Shown one piece after another: positions 26,020 to 33,600 of a DNA stretch of 49,347 nt. The notes beneath the pieces were generated by a model. That model was given only the letters and a program-made list of their open reading frames with translations, was not told the origin of the DNA and ran no database searches. The translations under genes and the position numbers were made by a program. The first letter of the stretch is position 1; each line of letters starts with the position of its first letter. Origin of the DNA: Hungatella sp. UBA7603 (lineage in GTDB: Bacteria > Bacillota > Clostridia > Lachnospirales > Lachnospiraceae); assembly GCA_002478865.1 (NCBI GenBank), contig DLJZ01000022.1, forward strand, positions 1-49,347, read 5' to 3'.

Positions 26020-27840
26020 ATGACAAACAATTTTTTTAAAAAAGGTCGATGGCTGCTTTCCATTTTCCTTGTAATCTCCCTGTTATGTTCGTGCACGCCG
26101 CCACCAAAATCAGCCGCTACCCCCACCAGTGCGGGATATGAACAATACAAGGCTGCTGATTTATCCATGCAGAAAAATTTCAATCTGTTTACGGAAGATT
26201 TATTTCGAAATGAGATCAGCAACTCTGGGATAAGTTTTCACTTCTCTATTGCAGATCCTGCCTCTCGGGGACTTCAAACGGTCCCTCTGACTCTGGGCGA
26301 CTTTTCCCTGGATAACATGAAACAAAACTCAAAAAATCTTTTAGAATTAAAGACAAAATTAATGCAGTTTAACCCTCGAAAATTGACAAAGGATCAACGC
26401 CTGACTTATCAAATTCTTTACTCTTACATAGAAACCGAGATGACTTCCGATGGCATGGAACTTTATACAGAACCTCTTACCTCAACCATAGGGGTTCAGG
26501 CACAGCTTCCGGTTTTGTTTGCAGAGTATGCCTTTTACAACCGGAATGACGTGGAAAACTATTTATCACTGCTCTCTACCATTGATGATTATTATTCACA
26601 GATTTTAGAGTATGAAAAAGAGAAATCAAAAGCTGGACTTTTTATGTCAGATTCCGCCGCCGATCATGTCTTAAAGTCATGTGAAGCTTATTTAATTCAG
26701 CCGGACCACAGCTTTTTAGCGGAGACATTCAATACCAGAATTGATGCATTAAATGATTTGACTCCAGAAGAAAAAACGGCCTATAAAGAGAAAAATTTAA
26801 AGGTCCTTGAAGAAAATTTTGTTCCAGCTTATAAAAACCTTATTAATGGAATTACCGCCCTTATGGGAACCGGAACCAATGAAAAAGGGCTTGCCGCATT
26901 TCCAGACGGAAAAAAATATTTTGAATACCTGGTCAACTCAAACACAGGGACTTCTTATGATTCCGTAGAAAGCCTTAAAAAAGCCATTGAAAAGCAAATT
27001 TCATCAGAAATCAAAGCTCTTGGACAGATCACTAAGGATAATCCAAAAGTCCTTGATCAGCTTGATACTTATTCCTTCCGTTACACGAAACCAGACGAGA
27101 TTTTGGACTCCTTAAAATCTCAAATCAATAAGGATTTCCCAGAGCTTCCCCCATGTCAGTATACGGTTAAATATGTGCCTACTGCCTTGGAATCTTCCTT
27201 AAGTCCTGCCTTTTATCTGGTTCCGCCCATTGACCGGTACGAAGATAATATTATCTATATCAATGGAAATAAACGGTTTCAAAACGATGACCTTTATACC
27301 ACGTTGGCTCATGAAGGTTATCCTGGGCATCTCTATCAAAATGTATACTTCCTAAGCAAGAGTCAAAACGACTTAAGAAGCATCTTATCCTTTGCCGCTT
27401 ATTCGGAAGGCTGGGCAACCTATGTTGAAAATTACTCTTACACCCTAGACAATGGCCTTGACCCAGACCTTGGAAAATTGCTGGCACACAATTCAGCGAT
27501 TACCCTTGGTATCTATGCTTATCTTGATATCTGCATCAACTATGAAGGTTGGGATAAAGAACAGACCGCAAAGTATCTTGGAACCTTTTATAACGTAGAT
27601 AAAACTGATATCGTTGATACCATCTATAACAGCTTGGTGGAGAATCCAACCAATTATATGAAATATTATGTTGGGTATCTGGAAATTATGGAAATGAGAA
27701 GCGCCGCTCAGAAAATTTTAAAAGATAAATTTGATTTAAAAGAATTTCATACCTTTTTACTGGATATGGGTCCTGCACCATTCTCAGTTATACTGCCAGA
27801 ATTTCGTAACTGGCTTGGCAAAGAACTTAGAACCAAATAA
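26020..27840 (+). CDS. DUF885-family lipoprotein, probable zinc peptidase
   Basis: 606 residues. A basic N terminus and hydrophobic stretch end in a lipobox (LLCSC), so the protein is anchored outside the membrane. The DUF885 metal site is LAHEGYPGHLYQ at about residues 428-439, followed about 35 residues later by EGWATYVE, which supplies the third ligand. DUF885 has the fold of M32-like carboxypeptidases; activity is inferred. GGAGG lies 8 bases before the ATG. It stands alone between the divergent metG leader and a bidirectional terminator. Confidence 0.88.
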   Translation: MTNNFFKKGRWLLSIFLVISLLCSCTPPPKSAATPTSAGYEQYKAADLSMQKNFNLFTEDLFRNEISNSGISFHFSIADPASRGLQTVPLTLGDFSLDNMKQNSKNLLELKTKLMQFNPRKLTKDQRLTYQILYSYIETEMTSDGMELYTEPLTSTIGVQAQLPVLFAEYAFYNRNDVENYLSLLSTIDDYYSQILEYEKEKSKAGLFMSDSAADHVLKSCEAYLIQPDHSFLAETFNTRIDALNDLTPEEKTAYKEKNLKVLEENFVPAYKNLINGITALMGTGTNEKGLAAFPDGKKYFEYLVNSNTGTSYDSVESLKKAIEKQISSEIKALGQITKDNPKVLDQLDTYSFRYTKPDEILDSLKSQINKDFPELPPCQYTVKYVPTALESSLSPAFYLVPPIDRYEDNIIYINGNKRFQNDDLYTTLAHEGYPGHLYQNVYFLSKSQNDLRSILSFAAYSEGWATYVENYSYTLDNGLDPDLGKLLAHNSAITLGIYAYLDICINYEGWDKEQTAKYLGTFYNVDKTDIVDTIYNSLVENPTNYMKYYVGYLEIMEMRSAAQKILKDKFDLKEFHTFLLDMGPAPFSVILPEFRNWLGKELRTK

Positions 27841-27846
27841 AATTAA

Positions 27847-27887
27847 TAGGCAGGAGCGATAGTGATATCTGCTCCTGCCTATTTTTT
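27847..27887. terminator. Terminator between DUF885 and the GerM-like lipoprotein
   Basis: TAGGCAGGAGC pairs perfectly with GCTCCTGCCTA, followed by six T residues rightward. Leftward it lies just past the stop of the lipoprotein gene and may serve both. Confidence 0.88.
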
Positions 27888-27900
27888 ATTCTAGCATTTA

Positions 27901-28434
27901 TTAACTTATCTTTTTATAGTCTTTTACATATTCCATGATATCATTATCGCCTTGCTTCACCTTTTCGCCGGAATAATTCTTTCCATTAACCAAGACCTTC
28001 AATTTATCCAATGAAAAGTTCTCGATAAAAGTGTTGCCAATTGCTGTAAGAGAGATCTTATCGTTCACGCCTTTTGCTGGCATCTTAGACAGATCTAATG
28101 TACCGGTTCCATCCTTGGATTCATATTTAACAACGGTGGTTCCTTCTTCTAAAACACCGTATTCAACCAATTTTTCTACCAATGCCTCTGCGGTAAGTTT
28201 GTCCACGGCATCCATTGCCTGATTTAAGCCAGTCCCATCGTCGTTCTTGCTATATACAGAAATGATTTCCATTGGTTCCACATTAGGATCTGGAACCTTA
28301 TCACTTGCGCCGCCTGTAGGACCTATCGCCTCTGGATTTGGTGCAGTCGTCTCCATCTTAGGCTGTGTTGGTGTACACGCTGCCAGGGACATCATCATTA
28401 TAACACTCATTAAAATCACGATGAATTTTCTCAT
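27901..28434 (-). CDS. Lipoprotein with GerMN-like domain
   Basis: 177 residues. The signal peptide ends in the lipobox SLAAC at Cys20, then a Pro/Thr/Gly linker of about 35 residues. The C-terminal 120 residues (KLVEYGVLEEGTTVVKYE, GNTFIENFSLDKLKVLVNGK) resemble the GerMN domain found in the spore germination and sporulation protein GerM. It is weaker than a full GerM, having one domain only. It follows the MarR-family gene by 27 bases and is probably co-transcribed with it. AGGAGG is 12 bases from the ATG, a longer gap than usual. Confidence 0.7.
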   Translation of the reverse strand: MRKFIVILMSVIMMMSLAACTPTQPKMETTAPNPEAIGPTGGASDKVPDPNVEPMEIISVYSKNDDGTGLNQAMDAVDKLTAEALVEKLVEYGVLEEGTTVVKYESKDGTGTLDLSKMPAKGVNDKISLTAIGNTFIENFSLDKLKVLVNGKNYSGEKVKQGDNDIMEYVKDYKKIS

Positions 28435-28461
28435 AATTGCGTATTGCCTCCTTAAACTCTC

Positions 28462-28911
28462 TTAAAGGCTCCGAAACCAGTAATTTAGATTGTTCAGAGC
28501 TTTGATCAAAACTTCTACCTCATCTTCACCTAATGTCTTAATAACACCTTTAATCATATCTTCATGAAATTTGGCATGGTGCTCATAGGCTTGTCTTCCT
28601 TTATCTGAAAGAGAAATGTAAACTACTCGCCGGTCCTCTTTTCCTCTTTGGCGGGTCACATACCCTTTTTTTACAAGGCTGTTCATGGCTATGGTCAAGG
28701 TTCCAACTGTAACAGACAGCTCCCTGGCAATGGTCGACATATTTTTAGGTTCTCCGACGCCAATGGCTTCTATTACATGCATATCATTATTGGTTATATT
28801 ATCAAATTCTTGGGTAATGATAGCCTGTTGTTCAATATCCATAATATCCCGAAACAGTCTTACCAATACTTCGTTAAGAGTTCCGTAAGTGTCCACGTTT
28901 ATCCCTTTCAT
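28462..28911 (-). CDS. MarR-family regulator, FabT-like
   Basis: 149 residues with a winged helix: STIARELSVTVGTLTIAMNS for the recognition region and GKEDRRVVYISLSDKG for the wing. The pattern VGTLTxxMNxLVKKGYV and the following HHAKFHEDMI resemble FabT, the fatty-acid synthesis repressor of streptococci. No fab genes are nearby, so the name is not applied. An inverted repeat lies on its own -10 box, which suggests autoregulation. It is followed by the GerM-like lipoprotein gene. Confidence 0.85.
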   Translation of the reverse strand: MKGINVDTYGTLNEVLVRLFRDIMDIEQQAIITQEFDNITNNDMHVIEAIGVGEPKNMSTIARELSVTVGTLTIAMNSLVKKGYVTRQRGKEDRRVVYISLSDKGRQAYEHHAKFHEDMIKGVIKTLGEDEVEVLIKALNNLNYWFRSL

Positions 28912-28940
28912 ATCGTTATGACAATAAAAGCTTCTTCGTA

Positions 28941-28969
28941 ATTATACATGATTATGTATTGATAGACAA
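28941..28969 (-). promoter_or_regulatory. Promoter of the MarR/lipoprotein pair
   Basis: On the minus strand TTGTCT (28964-28969), 17-base spacer, TATAAT (28941-28946). Confidence 0.7.
28944..28959. promoter_or_regulatory. Candidate MarR operator
   Basis: ATACAT-GATT-ATGTAT, a perfect 6-base dyad across a 4-base centre. It overlaps the -10 box and part of the spacer, where a MarR dimer would block RNA polymerase. Confidence 0.45.
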
Positions 28970-29018
28970 CCACTTGAATTCTTATGAAATTCTTAAAATC
29001 AAGATGAAATAATCCCTT

Positions 29019-29546
29019 TTATACCAAAATACGGCTCAAAACGACACTGGCTGCAATTCCTGCAAATGTTGCAACGAGAGAACCGGTAAGTGCATACCTG
29101 GTTTTTCTAATTTTAACGGTTCCAAAGTAAACACTCAGGCAATAAAATAAGGTCTCCGTGCAGCTCATAATAATAGACGTTACCATACCAACATAAGAAT
29201 CCGTTCCATATTTTTTAAAAATATCCAATACCAGCCCAATTGCTGCTGAGTTTGAGATTAGCCGAATAAGAATGACAGGCACCACAGGAGCCGGCAAAAA
29301 TAAAAGCCCCGCTGGCTTTGTCAAAAGCTTTGATAACACATCCAAAAAACCGGAAGCTCGAAGCACACCAACTGCGGTCATAAGACCAATGAGTGTCGGA
29401 AGGATTCCTGCTACGGTTTTCATCCCATCCTTTGCTCCATTTATGAAATCATCAAAAACTGGGCGTTTTGATAAGACACCAAAACCAACAATATAAAAGA
29501 TCACAAGAGGCACCAAAGCCTCAGACAAAAACATTAAAAACTTCAT
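29019..29546 (-). CDS. spmB: Spore maturation protein B-like membrane protein
   Basis: 175 residues with about five membrane segments and the nucleoside-recognition/gate-domain signature (GAKDGMKTVAGILPTLIGLM, RLISNSAAIGLVLDI, SIIMSCTETLFYCLSVYFG). SpmB acts with SpmA in spore core dehydration in B. subtilis. SpmA, normally adjacent, is not in the window. The ATG at 29546 has GGGTGA four bases upstream; a TTG four codons earlier lacks spacing. It reads toward the MarR gene but that gene has its own promoter. Confidence 0.85.
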   Translation of the reverse strand: MKFLMFLSEALVPLVIFYIVGFGVLSKRPVFDDFINGAKDGMKTVAGILPTLIGLMTAVGVLRASGFLDVLSKLLTKPAGLLFLPAPVVPVILIRLISNSAAIGLVLDIFKKYGTDSYVGMVTSIIMSCTETLFYCLSVYFGTVKIRKTRYALTGSLVATFAGIAASVVLSRILV

Positions 29547-29660
29547 CGATTCACCCAATCACTCTTATTATTACAGTCTATTCCAAAACTTTCCTTTTCA
29601 TTCAAAGGGTTTCAAGGTAAAATAGCAAGGAAAGCATGTTAATATGGAAAGGAGAAAAAT

Positions 29661-30020
29661 ATGAGCTTTTTATTTTTACAGTATCCACCCTGCAGTACCT
29701 GCAAAAACGCAAAAAAATGGCTGGATTCACATGAAATATCATATGAATTAAGAAATATAAAAGAAGAAAACCCCAATGAAATCGAGCTTGCCACTTGGAT
29801 TAAAAAAAGCGGACTTCCTTTAAAAAGGTTCTTTAATACCAGTGGCAACATCTATAAGGAACAAAATCTAAAAGATCTCCTTCCTGGCATGAGCGAAGAA
29901 GAACAGATTAAACTTTTAGCAACTAATGGTATGTTGGTTAAGAGACCCTTAATTATTGGAGAAGATTTTGTTCTTACAGGTTTTAAAGAAGACGAATGGA
30001 CAAAGGCATTGACTCCATAA
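29661..30020 (+). CDS. ArsC/Spx-family thioredoxin-fold protein
   Basis: 119 residues. The N terminus has the redox pair Cys11-Ser-Thr-Cys14 (PPCSTCKNAKKWL), and the C-terminal half has the family segment LVKRPLIIGEDFVLTGFKEDEW. This is the ArsC/Spx/YffB fold. The missing regulatory partners and its lack of an ars operon make arsenate reduction uncertain; a YffB-like thiol role or Spx-like regulation are alternatives. GGAG lies 8 bases before the ATG. Confidence 0.88.
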   Translation: MSFLFLQYPPCSTCKNAKKWLDSHEISYELRNIKEENPNEIELATWIKKSGLPLKRFFNTSGNIYKEQNLKDLLPGMSEEEQIKLLATNGMLVKRPLIIGEDFVLTGFKEDEWTKALTP

Positions 30021-30035
30021 ATAAAAATAAAAATA

Positions 30036-30084
30036 AAAACCTGGCCAAACGGGGATATTATCAACTTCCGTTTGTTCAGGTTTT
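30036..30084. terminator. Bidirectional terminator
   Basis: AAAACCTG (30036-30043) pairs with CAGGTTTT (30077-30084), and AAACGG (30047-30052) with CCGTTT (30068-30073), with a small internal loop. The minus-strand side is followed by a T-rich tract, so it fits the leftward membrane-protein gene best. Confidence 0.75.
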
Positions 30085-30095
30085 ACACGCTACAT

Positions 30096-30166
30096 CTTGT
30101 TTACTTTTTTTGTTTTTTGTTTTTTGCCTTTTGTTTTTTGCCTTTCGCCTTTTGCCTCTGGGATAC
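30096..30166 (+). repeat. T-rich low-complexity tract with TTTTGCC units
   Basis: Between the terminator and the next gene, the + strand is almost all T with interspersed G and CC. It contains TTTTTTGCC twice, then TTTCGCC and TTTTGCC. No gene is present. Confidence 0.65.
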
Positions 30167-30187
30167 GACTCATTCTAAAATCAGCCA

Positions 30188-30748
30188 TCAATAACTTGGC
30201 AAGGGATACAATGGATCATGGGTATTCTTCCATTTGTTTTCCGAATGACTTTTATTTTCATGGTTTGTAAAGGAATTTTTCATAATCAATTCATCTGATG
30301 AAGAACGGCGTTTTACTTCGAGATTCAGATCGGCTTTGGTTATACAAAGAGCATCCACATCGTGCCAGATTTTCGTCTCAATGTTTTTCACTCTGCCTAT
30401 TGGGTATCGACCTGATTTGTTGGCACAAACTCCTATGGAGGTTACTGACAAAATGACACAAATCACCATGGATACCATAAAAGGCTTGTGCAGATAATAA
30501 ACTATTCTACGATACTTGTCTATCAGTTTAAGTTGCTTGGTCAAAACAGTGTTTGAGCCTCGACGATTCATTTCCTCCATAATCATCTGGAATTCACCAG
30601 GTGGAGGAGACGGAGGCTCGGGTGTTAATTCCGGATGCTTTTGCATATACTCAAGCAGATATGCTTCTAATCTTTCCTCGGAAGCCTTATTCTTTTTTAA
30701 TCGTTTGAAAATGGAACATATATTATGATAGTCTCTTCCCTGCTCCAT
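30188..30748 (-). CDS. Unrecognised protein with one membrane segment
   Basis: 186 residues. The N-terminal 90 residues are hydrophilic and include ICSIFKRLKKNKASEERLEAYL and a Pro-rich stretch (PEPPSPPP). One membrane helix follows (FMVSMVICVILSVTSIGVCA), then about 65 charged residues outside or inside. I do not recognise the family. AGAGGTG lies 5 bases before the ATG at 30748; a GTG 21 codons earlier lacks a ribosome site. It is divergent from murG and appears to be alone. Confidence 0.6.
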   Translation of the reverse strand: MEQGRDYHNICSIFKRLKKNKASEERLEAYLLEYMQKHPELTPEPPSPPPGEFQMIMEEMNRRGSNTVLTKQLKLIDKYRRIVYYLHKPFMVSMVICVILSVTSIGVCANKSGRYPIGRVKNIETKIWHDVDALCITKADLNLEVKRRSSSDELIMKNSFTNHENKSHSENKWKNTHDPLYPLPSY

Positions 30749-30799
30749 GTATGCACCTCTTAAATACAAGTTATCCTTAAGTTCCCCCATTCTTTGGGG

Positions 30800-30827
30800 T
30801 TGACTTTTCACCGTCAGCGTTTACTAT
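30800..30827 (+). promoter_or_regulatory. murG promoter
   Basis: TTGACT (30800-30805), 16-base spacer, TACTAT (30822-30827), about 30 bases before the ATG. Confidence 0.6.
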
Positions 30828-30860
30828 TAGTAGTATATCGAATTTGGGAGGCAACGCTTT

Positions 30861-31928
30861 ATGAAAAAAATCGTCTTAACCGGCGGCGGTACTGCTGGCC
30901 ATGTTACCCCGAACCTGGCTCTGATTCCCTCTCTAAAAGAGAGACATTATGACATTCACTATATGGGTTCCTATCAAGGAATCGAGCGAAAACTCATAGA
31001 AGGAGCCGGCATTGCCTATATCGGCATCTCTTCTGGTAAATTCCGCCGATACTTTGACTTGAAAAATTTTACAGACCCCTTCCGCGTAGTAAAAGGGTAT
31101 GGGGAAGCTTTGAAATTCTTAAAAAATTACAAACCGGATGTGGTTTTCTCAAAAGGAGGTTTTGTAGCCGTTCCTGTGGTGCTTGCTGCAAAACACTTAA
31201 AGATTCCTGTTATGATCCACGAGTCCGATATGACTCCAGGTCTTGCAAACAAGATGTGCATTCCTGCGGCGACAAATGTTTGCTGCAATTTCCCGGAGAC
31301 CCTTTCCTATCTTCCAAAAGATAAAGCCGTCCTTACAGGCTCTCCTATACGAAAAGAGCTGTTAAAGGGTGACAAACAAAAGGGATTAAACTTTGCGGGG
31401 CTTGTAGATAACCGCCCTGTGATCTTAATCATTGGAGGTAGTCTCGGGTCCGTAACGGTTAATAATGCCGTAAGAGAAGTACTTCCAAAACTTTTAAAGG
31501 ATTTCCAGATCATACATATCTGTGGGAAAGGCAATCTGGATGAGAGCCTAATGGATACCCAGGGATATGTACAATACGAGTATGTAGATGCTCCCTTAAA
31601 GCATTTGTTTGCTGCTGCAGATTTAATGATATCAAGAGCTGGGGCAAACGCAATCTGCGAGATTCTTGCCCTCAGAAAGCCTAATATCCTCATTCCACTT
31701 TCTGCTGCTGCCAGCAGAGGAGATCAGATCTTAAATGCCAGATCTTTTCATAAGCAGGGATTTAGCTTTCTCTTAGAAGAAGAGAACCTATCAGGAGACT
31801 CCCTGCTTAAAGCTGTATCTGAAACGTATCAGAACAGAGATTCTTACATTTCAAATATGGAACAGAGCGAGCAGCACAATGCCATCGACGCCATAATAGA
31901 AATGGTTGAAACTCTGACTGAAAAGTAA
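30861..31928 (+). CDS. murG: UDP-GlcNAc:undecaprenyl-PP-MurNAc-pentapeptide transferase
   Basis: 355 residues. It begins with the Gly-rich loop GGGTAGHVTPNLAL and has VFSKGGFVAVPVV, ILIIGGSLGSVTVN and SRAGANAICEILAL, the donor-site motifs of the GT28 family. MurG adds GlcNAc to lipid I to make lipid II on the inner membrane face. GGGAGG lies 8-9 bases before the ATG. It is outside any mur/dcw cluster, a single gene facing a sigma-factor gene whose stop lies one base away. Confidence 0.94.
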   Translation: MKKIVLTGGGTAGHVTPNLALIPSLKERHYDIHYMGSYQGIERKLIEGAGIAYIGISSGKFRRYFDLKNFTDPFRVVKGYGEALKFLKNYKPDVVFSKGGFVAVPVVLAAKHLKIPVMIHESDMTPGLANKMCIPAATNVCCNFPETLSYLPKDKAVLTGSPIRKELLKGDKQKGLNFAGLVDNRPVILIIGGSLGSVTVNNAVREVLPKLLKDFQIIHICGKGNLDESLMDTQGYVQYEYVDAPLKHLFAAADLMISRAGANAICEILALRKPNILIPLSAAASRGDQILNARSFHKQGFSFLLEEENLSGDSLLKAVSETYQNRDSYISNMEQSEQHNAIDAIIEMVETLTEK

Positions 31929-31929
31929 T

Positions 31930-32472
31930 TTATGTCTCAAAGCTAGGTCCAAGAATCTTCTTTAAACAGACTCTTGTCCGATATATCCGGGAGCGGCATA
32001 CCGTTCCCGGAATCTCTAATAATTCACAAATCTCTGGAATCGTAAGCTGTTTTAAGAAATAAAGGACAGCCATTTCCTTCCATTCTTCCCTCATAGTCGA
32101 AATCTCACTTGTAATCATCAAAACAGCTTCCTCTTCAAGTATCACATCAAGAGGGTCTGTAATTACATAATTAGCAAGTAATGCCACCTCATTGGCTGCA
32201 TCTTCCTGGCTTAAACTCACTTTTTCATAATGTCCATTCTTACGGAGACAGTCGATGGATTTACTCTTTAGTATTTTAATCAGCATACCCTTTTTCCGCG
32301 TATCGGTCCAGGTCAGCGAATAATTTTCGAAGTATGCAATAAATGTTTCTTGTACGACATCATCCAGTTCCATATCTGGCACATGGAGTGTCTTTGCAAT
32401 CCTTCGGAGCAGACCCTGGTACTCTCCGTAAATAGATTGCAACAACATATTTTCATCTTTTAGTATGCTCAT
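31930..32472 (-). CDS. Sigma-70 family factor, ECF-like
   Basis: 180 residues. Region 2 is visible as MELDDVVQETFIAYFENY, and region 4 as LYFLKQLTIPEICELLEIPGTVCRSRIYRTRVCLKK. There is no region 1 or 3, so it is ECF-sized. No anti-sigma gene is next to it; the upstream HIT and rhomboid genes are probably co-transcribed, with only 17 bases between HIT and this gene. A GAGGGG site lies about 8 bases before the ATG. Target promoters cannot be inferred. Confidence 0.8.
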   Translation of the reverse strand: MSILKDENMLLQSIYGEYQGLLRRIAKTLHVPDMELDDVVQETFIAYFENYSLTWTDTRKKGMLIKILKSKSIDCLRKNGHYEKVSLSQEDAANEVALLANYVITDPLDVILEEEAVLMITSEISTMREEWKEMAVLYFLKQLTIPEICELLEIPGTVCRSRIYRTRVCLKKILGPSFET

Positions 32473-32489
32473 TTATAATGCCCCTCTGA

Positions 32490-32906
32490 TTACAGGGCGC
32501 TCCTAATAGCGGCTCCTGTCTGTGCTAAGTCTTCCGGACTTACTTTGCCCGATACCCATGAAATCATAACAGGGCCTTCCTCATAACGAGGAATCAAATG
32601 TACGTGAAAATGAAAAACGGTCTGGCCTGCTTCTTTTCCATTATTCTGCACAACATTGAATCCGGCACAGCCTAATGTGGCTTTCATGGCGTTACCTATC
32701 TTTGCAGCAAGCGGAAGAACTTTTGATGCTGTCTCACCGTCAAGATCACAAAGATCTTTGGAATGATGCTTTGGAAGTATCAGGGCATGCCCTTTTGATG
32801 CCGGTCCTAAATCCATAATTACGCGAAAAGCTTCATCCTCATATAATGTCTCAGAAGGTATGTCCCCGTTTGCAATTTTGCAGAAAATGCAATCATCTTC
32901 TCTCAC
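32490..32906 (-). CDS. HIT-family protein, HINT type
   Basis: 138 residues. It has the N-terminal DCIFCKIANGDIPSETLYED typical of the HINT branch and the triad HFHVH (His99, His101, His103) followed by LIPR. It is expected to hydrolyse AMP-linked phosphoramidates. The start is GTG: GGAGGTGA lies 7 bases upstream, whereas an in-frame ATG 11 codons earlier is inside the rhomboid coding end and has no ribosome site. It lies between rhomboid and the sigma factor. Confidence 0.92.
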   Translation of the reverse strand: MREDDCIFCKIANGDIPSETLYEDEAFRVIMDLGPASKGHALILPKHHSKDLCDLDGETASKVLPLAAKIGNAMKATLGCAGFNVVQNNGKEAGQTVFHFHVHLIPRYEEGPVMISWVSGKVSPEDLAQTGAAIRSAL

Positions 32907-32929
32907 ACTCTCACCTCCTTCCTCGTGTA

Positions 32930-33550
32930 TTATTCCCATATCTCCATGTTAGTAGGTCTTTTAGGCTTACGATACAGAATGATTCCCATGATGATACCTA
33001 CGAAAAGTCCTGCAATGTGAGCTGCATTATCTACACCTGTGCTGGAAAAACCAAAATACAGGGAACACACGATCACTACAACAAGCTGCCGGGTACTTAG
33101 ATCTTCTAACTTTCCCCGGTTTATTAATACTGCATACAAAAGACCGCCGATGACTCCAAATATTGCACCAGAAGCGCCTGCAGAAACGATGAGGCGATAA
33201 TCTCCAATATTTACGATCATGGAAATTATATTTGCACCAATTCCGCAGATCAGATAAAAGAGGAAATACTTCACATGCCCCAGCGCTCGCTCTAAATTAT
33301 CTCCTAAAATAAACAAAATGAGCATATTGTTCATAATATGATTGATTCCAAAATGCATGAAAATAGAGGTTAGCAAGCGGTAATACTCTCCTTGCTCTAA
33401 AACAAAAGGCGCATACATCGCCCCGTGGTTAACCATAAACTGAGTATTCTCTGTGGAGCCTATTATTTCCAGATACAGAAAATAAATGACATTCAGTATA
33501 ATAAATCCCATATTGACAAATGCCTTTTTTCGACTGGATACGTCTTCCAT
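32930..33550 (-). CDS. Rhomboid-family intramembrane serine protease
   Basis: 206 residues, six or seven membrane segments. The catalytic dyad is Ser127 in GASGAIFG and His178 in AAHIAG; the L1-loop/TM2 motif HIMNN (71-75) is present. It cleaves membrane proteins within the bilayer; substrates are unknown. GTG and ATG are adjacent; the ATG lies 7 bases from GGAG. It is first of a possible three-gene unit with HIT and the sigma factor. Confidence 0.93.
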   Translation of the reverse strand: MEDVSSRKKAFVNMGFIILNVIYFLYLEIIGSTENTQFMVNHGAMYAPFVLEQGEYYRLLTSIFMHFGINHIMNNMLILFILGDNLERALGHVKYFLFYLICGIGANIISMIVNIGDYRLIVSAGASGAIFGVIGGLLYAVLINRGKLEDLSTRQLVVVIVCSLYFGFSSTGVDNAAHIAGLFVGIIMGIILYRKPKRPTNMEIWE

Positions 33551-33600
33551 CACAGATCTCCTTCTAAAATAATATAATTATTTTAGCACAAATTAACATA

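Noticed and set aside
29661..30020. Arsenate reductase of an ars operon together with the ArsR gene at 44066
   Set aside because: The two are 14 kb apart, no arsenite pump is present, and the ArsR-type protein lacks the usual Cys metal site.
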